Of a stretch of 64,000 nucleotides of DNA, positions 1-13,673 are shown piece by piece. Under the pieces are notes generated by a model. It was not told the DNA's origin and searched no databases. It saw only the letters and a list, made by a program, of their open reading frames with translations. The first letter of the stretch is position 1; each line of letters opens with the position of its first letter. The translations under genes were made by a program, and so were the position numbers. Origin of the DNA: Gelatoporia subvermispora B (lineage: Eukaryota; Basidiomycota; Agaricomycetes; Polyporales; Gelatoporiaceae); NCBI GenBank assembly GCA_000320605.2, contig KB445796.1:70916-134915 (forward strand). The letters are read 5' to 3'.

Positions 1-3000
1 GGAGGTCGACAACTCGGAGTCGGATCAGGATCCGACTGGAGAGGCATTCAACAATGCAGAAAAGGTGCGTTGACGCAATCGTAGTACCAGAACTCTGCTC
101 ATGGTTCTCGTGTTTTTGTCATTAATTCTCAGATGCTGACGTACTATGAGTTGGATCTGGGTCTCAACCACGTTGTTCGAAAGTGGAGTGAGCCAACCGA
201 TCCGCGCGCCAACCTGCTTGTCCAGGTACCCGGAGGCCAGCTGGCTGCATCAGACCGCTATGATGGGCCCTCTGGTGTGTTGGTTTGCTGCGAAGACCAT
301 ATAATTTATCGACACATGGATGCTCCCCAGCACCGTGTTCCGATCCCACGGAGACGGCATCCTCTACAGGATGCTGATCGGGGACTTATTATCACCGCTG
401 CTGTCATGCACAAGATGAAGGTGCGAAGCTTGCGGTATGTAATAGACCTCGTTCCTCATATCTAATACAGGGCGCCTTCTTCTTCCTGTTGCAAAGCGAG
501 GAAGGGGATCTGTACAAGGTCACCATCGACCATGAAGAGCAGGATGTCAAGGCACTGAAGATCAAGTACTTCGATACTGTTCCTGTAGCGTCAAGTCTGT
601 GCATATTGAAGTCTGGTTTCCTCTTCGTCGCATCAGAGTTTGGCAACCAGTGCGTCCAATCACAGGTGCCCGGCCGTAAAAATCTGATCACCACTTATAC
701 AGCTATCTCTATCAATTCCAGAAATTGGGAGATGACGATTTTGAGCCCGAGTTCTCCTCTGCATCATATCCCTCCTTCGGCATGGCCGATCCGTCAATAC
801 CTCTTCCTCCAGTCTATTTCCGCCCCCGCGCTCTTGATAATCTGACCTTGGTCGATGAGATGGAATCGCTCTCCCCTGTTGTTGACTCGAAGGTGATGAA
901 CCTCCTTCCCAACTCCGACACCCCCCAGATCTTTACTGCGTGTGGTCGTGGCCCACGGAGCTCTTTCAGGATGCTCCGACACGGGTTGGACGTTGAAGAA
1001 GTGGTCAGCTCCGATTTGCCCGGTATACCTAATGCTGTCTGGACAACGAAGCTCAAGGAGGATGGTGGGTAAAGCGTTCTCTTGGTATACACAGTACTAA
1101 CATCGTCCTCCTCAGATCCGTATGACTCGTACATTATCCTTTCGTTCGTCAATGGTACTCTCGTTCTCTGCATCGGAGAGACGATTGAAGAAGTGCAAGA
1201 TACTGGATTCCTGTCCTCTGCGCCTACACTCGCCGTACAACAAATTGGCGCAGACGCGCTTTTACAGGTTCACCCGCACGGTATTCGGCATGTGCTTGCG
1301 GACAAACGCGTCAACGAGTGGCGCGTACCCCAAGGCAAGACCATCGTTTGCGCGACTACGAACAAGCGCCAGGTGGTTGTGGCGCTCAGCTCAGCTGAGC
1401 TGGTATATTTCGAACTCGATCTCGACGGACAACTCAATGAGTACCAGGACCGCAAAGCGATGGGTAGTACCGTTCTGGCTTTGAGTATCGCAGAAGTGCC
1501 AGAGGGCCGTCAGCGTACGCCATACTTGGTATGTTACCTGTACATGCTGAAGTTGTCAGACGTTGAACGTTTTGTCAGGCTGTAGGCTGTGAGGACCAAA
1601 CAGTTCGAATCATCTCGCTAGACCCTGAGAGCACACTCGACACAATCAGTCTGCAGGCGTTGACTGCTCCGCCATCTGCCATCTGCATTGCAGATATGCT
1701 CGACGCAGGTATCAACAAGACGCAACAGACAACGTTCGTCAACATCGGTCTGCAGAACGGTGTGCTTCTGCGGACAGTGTTGGATCCAATTAACGGACAG
1801 CTGACGGACACTCGCACCCGATTCTTGGGCACGCGGCCCATCAAACTTATTCGTGTCCTCGTCCAGCGCAACCCTGGGATCCTCGCCCTATCCTCTCGGC
1901 CGTGGCTGAACTACACACATCAGAATCTGATGCACTTCACCCCGCTCATCTTTGAGAACCTCGACTATGCATGGAGCTTCTCGGCAGAGCTGTGCCCGGA
2001 GGGTTTGATCGGCATCTCGGGAAGCGTGCTCAGGTGAGTGTGCAATTATGCCTGGCACAGTAGCATCCTCTGGATGCAGCCGAGATAAATACAAGGGATC
2101 GGACAGCACTCATGAAGTGCATGTCGACAACCTTAAGAATTACCAATTGTTCCTACTGAGCTATCCTATCGTCTTCTCACTTCTCAGCGACTACCGAGCT
2201 TTGACTGACAATGCTCATTTCACAGGATCTTCCATATTCCGAAGCTTGGCACGAAGCTGAAGCAGGATGCTATTCCTCTGTTGTACACTCCACGCAAATT
2301 TATCCCCCACCCCACGAATAGCCTACTTTATATGATTGAGGGTGATCATCGGGTAATGGGAGAGGATGCAGCTGCCCGAAAACTGGATGAACTGGTGAGT
2401 AATAGCTCCTGTAGGCATACATACCCACCACTCCCGCTTACCCGAGATTTACAGCGGCAAAAAGGAAGGGAAATTGACGATGAGGTTGTGCAACTACCAC
2501 CTGAGCTTTTCGGTCGGCCAAAAGCACCTGCAGGCACTTGGGCGTCATGCATCCGAATCATCAATCCTGTGGATGTAAGTAATCTAGAGTCCGTCCCCCA
2601 TTCTTCGCCACTGTCCTCACCATGCATGATATCAGGCAAAGACCGTCAATGTCATCCACCTGGACAACAATGAAATGGCGTTTTCGCTAGCTGTCGTACC
2701 ATTTGCTGCGCGAGGTGGCGAACTGCACTTGGTCGTGGGCACCGCCCAGGACACTTTCCTCACACCACGGTCGTGCACGAGCGGTTTCTTGAGAACGTAC
2801 CGTTTCAGTGATGATGGTCAAAATTTAGAACTTCTACACAAGGTTTGTTTTGTGGCATAAAATCGGCGGACAGAATGACTAATCGATATTGGCAGACGGA
2901 AACAAACGACGTTCCTCTTGCAGTCATGGCGTTCCAGGGCAAGCTTGTTGCTGGAGTCGGCAAGTCCTTGCGGATATATGATATGGGCAAGAAGAAGCTG

Positions 3001-3778
3001 CTTCGGAAAGTCGAGAACAAGGTATGATGATTGACCTCGTGCATGGTGGGCAGACTGATATCCTTTTTCCTAGACTTTCTCTGCGGCAATTGTGGCTCTG
3101 CATACACAAGGCTCACACATTTACGTTGGCGACATGCAAGAATCCGTCTTCTACGCGGTTTACAAGGCGCCCGAGAACCGCCTCTTGGTCTTCGCCGACG
3201 ACACACAGCCTCGGTGGATTACAGCCATGACGATGATTGATTACAACACGGTTGCCGCCGCTGATCGCTTCGGCAATGTCTTCGTCAACCGTTTGGATCC
3301 CAAGGTGTCGGAGCAGGTTGACGACGACCCAACGGGCGCTGGGATTCTGCACGAAAAAAGCATTCTCTTTGGCGCACCACACAAAACGAGTATGCTTGCG
3401 CACTTCCACGTCGGCGACCTCATCACATCGATCAACAAGGTGGCGCTTGTTGCGGGAGGGCGTGAGGTCCTGCTGTACACCGGCTTGCACGGAACGATCG
3501 GAATCCTCATGCCGTTTGTGTCGAAGGAGGACGTGGACTTCATCTCGACGCTCGAGCAGCACATGCGCACGGAGCAACTGAGCCTCGTCGGACGGGACCA
3601 TCTCACATGGCGGGGATACTATGTCCCCGTTAAGGCAGTCGTTGATGGAGACCTCTGCGAGACGTTTGCGAGGCTGCCGGCGAGCAAGCAAAGTGCCATT
3701 GCGGGAGAGCTGGATCGGACGGTGGGAGAGGTGCTGAAGAAGCTGGAGCAACTGCGTGTCACTGCGAGTGGATTTTAG
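1..3778 (+). CDS. RSE1: Splicing factor 3b subunit 3 (SF3B3/Rse1), 5' end outside the window
   Basis: Core component of the SF3b part of the U2 snRNP, a WD40/CPSF-A-type beta-propeller scaffold that helps hold the branch site in the nucleus. The spliced exons read through nearly the whole family: [12 protein letters not shown], then [49 protein letters not shown], and the C-terminal CPSF-A part with [21 protein letters not shown] and VGDLITSI, ending with a stop at 3776-3778. At least nine short introns are visible, for example after AAG at about 63 and around 2035-2225. The window opens inside an exon, so roughly the first 180 residues of the family are missing here. No frameshift or stop was seen in the spliced frame. 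Identification is secure; individual intron edges are less so. Confidence 0.95.
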
Positions 3779-4449
3779 AGTGCTCTGTTCTTGCTACGGC
3801 TACCCAAAAGTGTATACTATCCTTGTGCTAAGACGTATTTGTGTATTTCGAGACTCCGGCCGGTGGTCTGCGAACGGCATGGCGGGAAGGAACGAGTCCG
3901 CAGCGTTCGTGGAGTACACGTACAACTTTGTCAATCGCGCGCTCTGTAACCCCGCATTCCAATAGACTCGATACCCTGGAGTGTAAAGAAAGCACTTCTG
4001 AAGACACTTGTCCCTCATGACCGTCGGAGCAGGATACTCTGCTAGTCGGGTGCGGCTCCGACGTGAGCTCAATTTCAATAAATCCCACCCTTTAGAGCAC
4101 AATTCTCATTACGAGAGTTTACAGCTAAGTCTAGTCGCTGGCCGACGACGAGAATGCCTCACACGATACGTGGAAGTGGGAATGACGGGAGGATGAGAGC
4201 GAGCGCGGTGCACGGGCTACTGAACGCCGGACGTACGCGCCAAATCGTTCCCGCCGATGGAACTCTCCATTTCCCTCTCTCGAGCGAACATCACACGCAG
4301 GGCTCTGCACACCCTGACATCCGTGGACACAAGCTGATAGATTGGACCTGAGTGGCACGGTATAAGATATCTCATTTCGGATTCTCTCCAGCCTCCCTGC
4401 TGCATCTCGAGTCGTAACACATATCTGTCTCAACCCTTCCCCGAGAAAC

Positions 4450-5729
<1,280 letters not shown>

Positions 5730-5915
5730 ACTCCCGGCGTGCGGAAGCAAATCTCTTGGACAGTGCGGTGTACATTAGGCTATTAGAAAAATGGAGTACA
5801 ACAAGTGCTCGTTCTGGTATTTACCCCCCGTGGTAGGATTCCCGGTACAATTAGAAGCTGTGATATGCGACACGACAGCATAACGAATATATGCGATATT
5901 GAGGTATATCTAGGG

Positions 5916-6850
5916 TCATTGTGCCTTCAGATGATCCGCCTTCGCCCTGAGCTCCTCGACCGCAGCCTTATTGGTGATCACCTTGGCCTCAGGCGCGGGC
6001 TGCAGTATAGGTACTTGCGTGACGCCGAATGCTACAACGCCGAGAACTGAATTGCACCTTGAGTCAAATGACTGTTAGCTGCAGAATGCAGGATGGACTC
6101 ACGGTAGCCTGTGAACTTCTCAAAGGGGGTGTGGAAGTAGACGCTGGTCGTAAACGTAGCAAGGAGCGAGGCGCCGACCAGGAGCATATTGAATGCAACT
6201 GCCCATTTATGCTCAGAGGGCCACGATCCTCTGTTACTAGAAGATTTGAACGTGGTCCTCAACTGGTCCACCAGGAACAGCGTAGACATCGTCAGGAGGA
6301 ATATATGTCCAGATACATCATGTCCCCTCCGTAGACGCGGCCGCGCGTGCCATTCGCTGTCAGGCAGTAAGAGGGATGTTGCGAAAAGCGCAGGGTGTGT
6401 GACGGGCGAGATGTATTCGTTCTTGTAACAGTACTCGTTCGGGATGGAGACGACTGCGCCTGAAGGGAGGTTCAGGACGCACTCGCCGCCCGTGGAGGCC
6501 ACGAGACGATCAAGAACAGGTGGGCCAAAAAACCAAGTTGTGAAGACGAGGAATATGCCTGCCTCGGCGAAATACTGCAGCACCCGCTCCTTCGTCCGCG
6601 CATTGGGCGGGCTGGTTGCGAAAAGCGTTACAAAGCCCACTGTTGTCCAGCCCCATATCTTCTTTGTGAAGTATACATTCAGCGGATTTTTCTTATTCGC
6701 AAAGTAGTGCGTGGCATGGAGTGGGTGGGCGAGATGGGTGACGTAGGGGTTGGATGTGTCGAGGGAGGTGTCGCGCACGATGGAGTAGATAGTGCCAAGC
6801 AGCACGATCGCGGTGACGACGCTCAAAGCGGCTTTTCTGGCGTCGGGCAT
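5916..6850 (-). CDS. FIT family protein (fat storage-inducing transmembrane, Scs3/FIT2-like)
   Basis: Endoplasmic-reticulum membrane protein of the FITM/Scs3 family, known to hydrolyse acyl-CoA-type diphosphates and to be needed for normal lipid-droplet budding and inositol-lipid balance. Exons 6103-6850 and 5916-6046 (intron 6047-6102) give 292 residues. Visible features are an N-terminal membrane segment just after MPDARK, further hydrophobic segments around GWTTVGFVTLFAT and FLVFTTWFFGP, the first conserved histidine motif GHDVSGHIFLLTMS, and the second, YFHTPFEKFTGY. The final membrane segment LLGVVAFGVTQVPIL only appears when the 56-nt intron is removed with the inner acceptor; the nearer acceptor would end the protein early. 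It is convergent with HEM2, with 186 bp between stop codons. Confidence 0.92.
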
Positions 6851-7882
6851 CGTGAATGGTCGTCTTCAATGTGGTGGTGGTCGTTCTCGTTGTTGCTGTG
6901 GTCGAGGATGGAGTTGAAGGAGTCTCCAGGGCGCCGCACGCGTGTCTGAATTGCCGACGTCATCCTCACTGAATTGGCGCCCAAAACTTATTGCCAAACG
7001 TGGACTCGACGCCGCCACGTGGCTCGATCTCCTCATGTTTGTTTACACCTCATCGCGAGACTGTATAGAACAGGCAAAGGCCCCGCAGGTACTTGATAGA
7101 CTGTACTTATGGAGTCACTACATCTTTCTGCAGCCCTTCTGGGGTATTCGAGGTGGCGAATATCTGTGTTGAGTCCCAACAGCTCAGTTGCTATGGTGGA
7201 GTATTAGGACATGCACGTAAATGCCAATGGAGAAGTGGTCTTTCCATGCAGGCGCACATTGGTCCCTAGAGAGTGGACGCAGGCTGACACTACTATGGGC
7301 TATGTCGAAACACAGTCTTTTGACATTGTCGCCATACCACCCTTGACATTGACTGCGAGATTGGACTCTACAGCATTCAGCATGTTAGCAGTATCTCCGC
7401 ATGGAGTGCTGATGCAAGATATCTGAGCAATTGCGATCTCATATCGGGTATCCTTGGACAATTGTCTCTAGCTAGCCTGCCGACCAAGGTCAGACCATCA
7501 GCGATCTATGCGTCAATGTTGACGTCCTCTGATTAACAGGCTGCATTCTTTGCTGGTTCCGGAACAAAGTGGTCCGAAAATAGACCACTTTGCTAGTCAA
7601 GCTTGTATCAAGCGCTTGCAATCAGGTGCCTGTACCATGTCTTCCCACTGTCTCACAGCCGCGCCGTAAAGCTCGCAACTGTGCAAGTTCGCAACTGTGC
7701 AAGTTCGCAATGTCGTGTATAGTTTGTTCATGAATCTCCATCAGATGGTGAAGAGAATGCAGTGAATGAGACGACCCGACTCGCACTGGTTTCGGACGTG
7801 ACAGCACTATTTAATATACAGTATACGCCAGCCATCGTCTCTATAGGCGGTCTGCGACATATCTCTACATGTGCACGACAAG
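6851..7882. other. Intergenic stretch with two small repeats, no gene supported
   Basis: The 1 kb between the divergently transcribed FIT-like gene and the DUF6533 gene holds only short open frames without recognisable domains. It contains a perfect 10-bp inverted repeat with an 8-nt loop (7565-7592) and a short direct repeat of about 16 bp, present about twice near 7674-7710 (GCAACTGTGCAAGTTC units). It presumably includes both promoters. Confidence 0.5.
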
Positions 7883-9421
7883 ATGTCTACAGATGTGGTG
7901 AACGCGTAAGCCCTCTTTGCGAATTTACAGTCTGAATCACGACTGAATTCAATAGGTGGCAGGTCCACTTGATAAATACCTACTGCGTTCTAGTGCCCAT
8001 CGGTGAGAGTTGTCGCGTTTTTGTATCGGCCTTATTAATGAAGGTGTTACAGTCATTCAGTACTACGATTTCTGCTTAACATTCGCAGACGAAGTGGAGA
8101 ACATATGGAGTCGTGGGCTTTGCTGGACTTCCGCATTGTTCGGTCTCAGCCGATACCTCTCGTTACTCGGAACAATACCTCCCATTCTGGAGTATCTTCA
8201 GACTTCCAATATCACAGTGAGTTTTGGGCACTCGACCCTGTCGAATGATCTGATCCGTGTTCTTTGGAAGATGTCAGTGAATCTCCCCTGAAGCAGGTTC
8301 CATGACTGACTATCCCAGATGTCCATCAATGCAACTCATTCATCAAGGTTTTGCTTTAGTGATGCAAGCCATGGTCGCAGGTGATTCCTTTGTCTACTTA
8401 CCGCGTATCACGCTCATAGAATCAGCCTTCATGATCATGCGCACATATGCTCTGTTCGAGAGAGACAAGCGGATTCTTGCCCTGACAGTAGCGGCTGTCG
8501 CTATCCCCGGAGCCGTCGCTATTGTGAGCCTTGATTACATATGATGTTTTTTCCCGTCTCTCAGCCCCTGGACAAGTGGGCCTTAACCGCGAGCAGCAGC
8601 TCCAAGGATACACAGCCACCGCCGGATTGGAGGGGCTGTCATATAGTCGTATCCACCCAACAGTGAGTTTGCTCCCTCAAGCTTCCTTTCTTTCGAGAGC
8701 TCAATTGCCTCGTAGGTCTCATCGTAAGAGGTTTTATCTTTCTGAGAGTCACTACGATTCAAAGCTTTGATACTCTTCCAGACCTTGCGGCTACATGGGG
8801 CGCAATGCTCTTCTTCGATACGATAATTTTGATCTTGACAATTGCAAGAATTCGCAAGATCAACAGCTTCTGGAGGAGCGACATGCTCAAAGTCATGCTT
8901 AGAGATGGTGCGATGTGTCATTACCCATCTGCAGTCATTGCTCATCAATTATTTAGGAGTGTTGTATTATGTAGTGATGATTTCGGTCAACATTGCCAAT
9001 ATCATCTCCTTTCTGGTATGTATCGAATTTTGATATACATTAAGCACCAATTGACTAGGCATGTCGTTGGCGCCCAGGGTCCTTTCGATGTATGTACTCT
9101 GTGGCATGCGTCAGCCACCAACTTGCTTATATCAATGTCAAGCCTTCGGAGAGAGGAATGTTTACGACTGCAGTTGTTGTGTCCGTCGTCTCTTCGTGGC
9201 AACATGGAAGAGTGATTCCTAATTTCGACTTTCTCTTCAGGGCTTCGAGTCTTCTCGTCTCCCGGCTAGCTATCAACCTCTGCAGTCAAGACTCTGTCCG
9301 ATTGCCTTCAGCAACTTCGGAAACTTCGAAAAACACTACTGATGACATTGAGCTATGTCGAACGGACTGCACATTCACTATGTGCGTGGAAATGGCTCCA
9401 GAAGACCTCGATGATTTATGA
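7883..9421 (+). CDS. DUF6533-domain multi-pass membrane protein
   Basis: Member of the large basidiomycete family of roughly seven-span membrane proteins with an N-terminal DUF6533; function unknown. Spliced exons give MSTDVVNAWQVHLINTYCV, then IQYYDFCLTFADEVENIWSR (the family's 'Y.D...T...EV..IW' signature), SALFGLSRYLSLLGTIPP, FMIMRTYALFERDKRIL, WGAMLFFDTIILILTIARI and YVVMISVNIANIISFL. The likely C-terminal end is SSLLVSRLAINL followed by a polar tail ending at 9421. About eight introns of 40-60 nt are needed. The splicing between about 9020 and 9235 is uncertain: another join would stop at 9215 but would lose the usual SRLxxNL motif. A second gene of this family lies on the other strand at 45.7-47.4 kb. 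Confidence 0.8.
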
Positions 9422-9904
9422 ATGGCTGGCACCCATCCTTCATTCCCGTTGTTCTTGTGAGTTCTCGCTGGGCTCACAAATTCTCTGTAATCTGACCGCA
9501 CCATGGCTTTATGAGACTGGATTGGCAAATTCGAATGAAGTCTGTGGCATGCTCGGATCCCGGAGCATGGAGTTTCTACCCGCATTATATTAAGCCTACT
9601 GGAGAGAGCTTGAAACGCGCAGCTGCCGCATCGTAGTCGGTGCTCCGTTGTACGTGCTTTCGTTGTACGACACACACATATAAATATAGCTTTGTTGATC
9701 ACATGATGTCATAGCTTATGTTGCATCGTACAAATTTAGACACGCTGCGTTTACTGAAACCGACATATTCGCAGATAAAGAGAAAATAAGAGTGATCTTC
9801 GACGCTGGATAGACCACGCCAGTAGCTTCCGTGCTGACTCGCGCCATAAATGACACACAACCGTCTTGCGCTCCACGAAAGTTCAGCACACTTCCCAACT
9901 TCGC
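9422..9904. other. Intergenic stretch between convergent genes
   Basis: About 480 bp between the 3' ends of the DUF6533 and GMC genes. Open frames here are short and show no family signature; it probably holds both 3' untranslated regions. Nothing else seen. Confidence 0.5.
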
Positions 9905-12725
9905 TCACTTCGACCCTTTCAGCAGATCTGCCACTGGATGGAAGATGTTTGGTCGATCATAAATCAAGAGCGTCGAGCTTGTGAAAACGAGGGAACCTAC
10001 GCTTCTCGCCTATTGCATACGCAAGGCTTTGAGTATGGGCCGCAACATGGAGTGGCACAATGGAGAGGTCCGCGATACGTAGGTTGGCCGTCCCGTATAC
10101 CTGAAAACGAGTCTCAACTGATTGCTACTTGGCCAATGTTACGATAGAGCTACACGCAGGTCCGGGTCGACGACCCCGTTCTTGTCGCGCGGCAGCATGC
10201 TCGCGCTCCCAATGGCGTGACCAGCCGACCGGGCGGTATTCCGCGTGAACTCTGTAGAGCGACCAATTGGTGAAGAACGTGAGTATCCCAATCAGACTCG
10301 TACACAAGCAGAACACAGACCCAGAAGCTCCTCGTCAGACGTGTAGTTCATGACAGTGTCAACCCCACTAGCAACGATAGACTTGAATGGTTCGGTTTCG
10401 GCAAATTTACGGGCGAACTTCAGGTTTTGCGCGAACAGTTCAAGATCTGCACATGCGATGTGCGAGATAGGATCCCCCGTGCTTCGAATACCCTGTGGGA
10501 CTCACCTAGCGGGTCTTCGAAGTAATGCGGGTCAATCTCCGGGCTGTCAAGGGGGTTGTCGCTGATGGAGTGCTACAATATGCATTGTTCAGCACATCCT
10601 TAGCTATTGAGGATAGCCTACAATTGTTCCTCTGGATAGGATAAGATAAGGCTCAGTATGACGTTTAATCTCATAGATAGTCGCTAACTTTACCTAGACA
10701 AAGGATGGTTGAGTACGCAGAACAAGGAAACCTGCCCGGCAGGTCAACGTGAGAACTTGGGGAGATATTGCAAACGCATACATATCGGGTAGAGGCATCC
10801 GGAAGCGCTGCAATGAGAGCGATAGTGGTTGAAAGCAAATCAGTGACACGAGCTCCTGCATTGGAATCAAACATACCGCTGTATGAGAGGAAGCCGGGAT
10901 ATGCAACAATCTGCAGGTCTGGATTTTGGTTGTCTTTCAGTGCGCGAATTTGGATCTCGTATTGCTCTGCCCGGCCTGGTGGAAGCCGATCGGTAGTTTT
11001 CAGCTCTTGAACGCGCCTATTCACTCGTTGGATGTAAGACTCTGCTTCGTCTGGGCTGACGAGGGACAAAGAAGTGTATGAGAATGCGTTGAACGCATAA
11101 CGGTGTAGGTTCGGCTCTCCCAGCTCCCTGCAATGAGTTCTGTCGTAAGCTGCACAGAGGATGGGACGTAAATGATCAATCTTACATTAGTCTGACTTGC
11201 TCTCGAGCAAATTCAGGATCTCGCAGTGAGTCAAACGTCTCCTCTATGCCTGATGTTTCCTTCAACTTCATAGCAGATCCTGGGGGCATTTCTTCCTTGT
11301 CAAAGTTCCATTTGCTCCCAATCTTTGCGTAGAGACGTACCGATAATGACATGATCCTGCACATTTTCACCGACACCCGGCAGTTCGATCTTGAGAGGTA
11401 CACCAATCCGCCGTAGTACGTCTCTGCTTCCGATCCCAGACAGCTCCAATATCTGGGGTGTCTTGATTGTTCTACAGAATTATTAAGGCTCAGAAATAGG
11501 GTTTTCCCAAGGAGTATCAAGCGCGAACCCTGCGGAGCAGATGACCTCCTTCCTTGCATTCACGGTACACACTCTTGAAACATGAATGAATTTAACGCCA
11601 GTCGCAACTAGCTTGTCATCGATTTTTGCATCGCTGAAGATTACGCGAGTGCAGATAGCTTCCGTGAGTACCTACGATGATCCCAGTCAGGCTTAGTGAA
11701 TCTGGCGCGGATGAGGCTCGATAGCACTCACTGTGAAGTTCTGTCGGCCAGCGACGGGTATATAGCTAGCAGTTGCAGCATACGACTTCGTCCAATTAGA
11801 CCGTGGATCCATTGATGTGGCAGCTGTCCAAGCACCAGAGGTCTGCGGGAATTGCGGCCTTAAGACGCTGGAATGTACTAATGCGCAAAAGATTTCTTAA
11901 CTTACATATCCGCCATATGGATCAGCGATCAACGGTATTCCCAGATTTCCTGCGGTCTCAAAGAAAGTCGTGTTCAAAGTCGTAAATGTGTTCGCAACAG
12001 TTGTTATGAGTCGGCCGGATTGGCCTCTATGCTCGATGTAGTCACGCGAAACTCCTTCGGGATCTCTTCCCGTTTCAGGAATGAACCTAAGCGCATTGAA
12101 GTCAAGCGTCCGTGTGGTTGAGGATGGTAACAGACCTCTCGGAGCGCAATGAATACTTTTGAAAGGATTTCCAACCCCAGCCTGCATTTCCTAATCCTTG
12201 CCAGGCATCCACGTCTCCTGCAGGGGGCTTGATCCAGCACCAGAAGTTCATGGTACTTGTACCGCCTCATATTTTGGTTGTCTGATGAGAGTTGATCTCT
12301 TACCGAAGTGTAACGAGTCGACATACCCAGACCTTTACCCTGACTCCATTCAATAATCCGATTGTTGCAGTATTTCTGCGGGAGTGTCTTGTGACCCCAG
12401 TCGTACTGGATGCACCAAGAGACACGTTTTAGAAAGCATAACTCGACCTTGCAAATGGTATGAACCTTTGGATTGCCTACTGTGGCACCGAATCTTCCTG
12501 ACAGGAGGATTTTGGGGTCATCAAGGTTCGACGACCCCGCTTCAAGTACTAGAACCGTAACAGTCGTGTCCTCCGTTAGACTGGCCGCGATAGTCAAACC
12601 CGCAGTCTGTATCAGTATATGGATCAGTCTAACAGTGCATATGAGAGCAAATGTTACTTTACCCCTCCCCCAATTATCACGTAGTCAAAGACTTTACTAG
12701 CGACATCTTCGAGCGTTGCGACCAT
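9905..12725 (-). CDS. GMC (glucose-methanol-choline) oxidoreductase, aryl-alcohol-oxidase-like
   Basis: FAD-dependent oxidoreductase of the GMC family, which oxidises alcohols or sugars; in wood-decay fungi such enzymes often supply peroxide. The protein starts MVATLEDVASKVFDYVIIGGG, and an intron splits the Rossmann motif so that GGG joins TAGLTIAASL. The ADP-binding strand VLVLEAG follows. PROSITE-type motif 1 is KGLGGTMNFW, flanked by an intron inside the glycine run. Further on are AGTIKTPQILELSGIG (motif 2), VGENVQDHV, then GHAIGSASMLPRDKNGVVDP and VPLHVAAHTQSLAYAIGEK, carrying the catalytic histidine region. About ten introns are needed and the frame stays open to TGA at 9905-9907. No secretion signal is obvious, so it may act inside the cell. 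The exact substrate cannot be inferred. Confidence 0.92.
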
Positions 12726-13673
12726 CGTGACTTGAAGGGAGCTGCACCCGAGAGGATCATTGGCTATGAGTGATAACGTCTTGCAGCATCTTGCATGCCT
12801 TTCGGGGTACTTGGCGCGCGCTAGCGAGGCGGGCAAGGCGCCGTCAAGGCCCAAAAGGAAGGTAAAACGCCCCAAGCCAACAGGACATTTTAACTGATGA
12901 GGCATGTGCACTCTACTATGATTGTGCTCGGAATAAGGACTGTATAGTTTTTGCTCCATGCATTCATCATCCGGTACGTGTCAGTTGGGTCTGCCTCTCT
13001 GTCATTGGAACCCAGTCTCCATGCGAATTGCTCAGGAGAATGAAACCATTTCGTCCTGGATTCCATACCTCCTAGGAGGCCCGACATGGCCTTGACCACT
13101 TAATGAGATACAAGGTACCAGAACAGACGCTTCAGAGCCTCCGAGGGTCGGGGGAGAATGCCAAATAAAGCGCTACCCTGCTGAGGTCGTGACGGTCCTT
13201 TTCAGCAGTGCTTAAGGTGAACGCCACTACGAGCGATGCCATCGTAATTCATAACTGGTCGACTACTCTCGTACGACACTTTCGCACCCGTACTGATCCC
13301 AGTCTCTGACCAAGGTGCGATAACGGAGAAATATTTGAGCCAATCACCTACCCGCAGAGGCTTTGACAGATCTCGGTTTTCGACTTGCAGCTACATTCAT
13401 CGTCCTCCATATGTAGACGAGAATGCCTTGCGTCCCTCCCAAGCTTCGACACAGTGCCTGACTCGTGGTTTGGTTAATTAGCTCCAACTTCCCTTCAAAG
13501 TACGTCGAATGTTGAAATAGATTGCGTTCGTGGAGACGACACGTCTTCGTGAGTGTCACTTCGTTACTCAACGACTCGATCGGCATATGAATGTTGGCAC
13601 GATGCTTCGGTCCAGGTGACCTCAGATGTCACATAAATATATATACACACTCGATATACTCCTCCCTGCATAA
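12726..13673. other. Intergenic promoter region, no gene supported
   Basis: About 950 bp between the divergent GMC gene and the P450 remnant. A TATA-like run (ATAAATATATATA) lies near 13633, about 40 bp before the P450 start. Small open frames on either strand show no recognisable domain. Confidence 0.5.
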
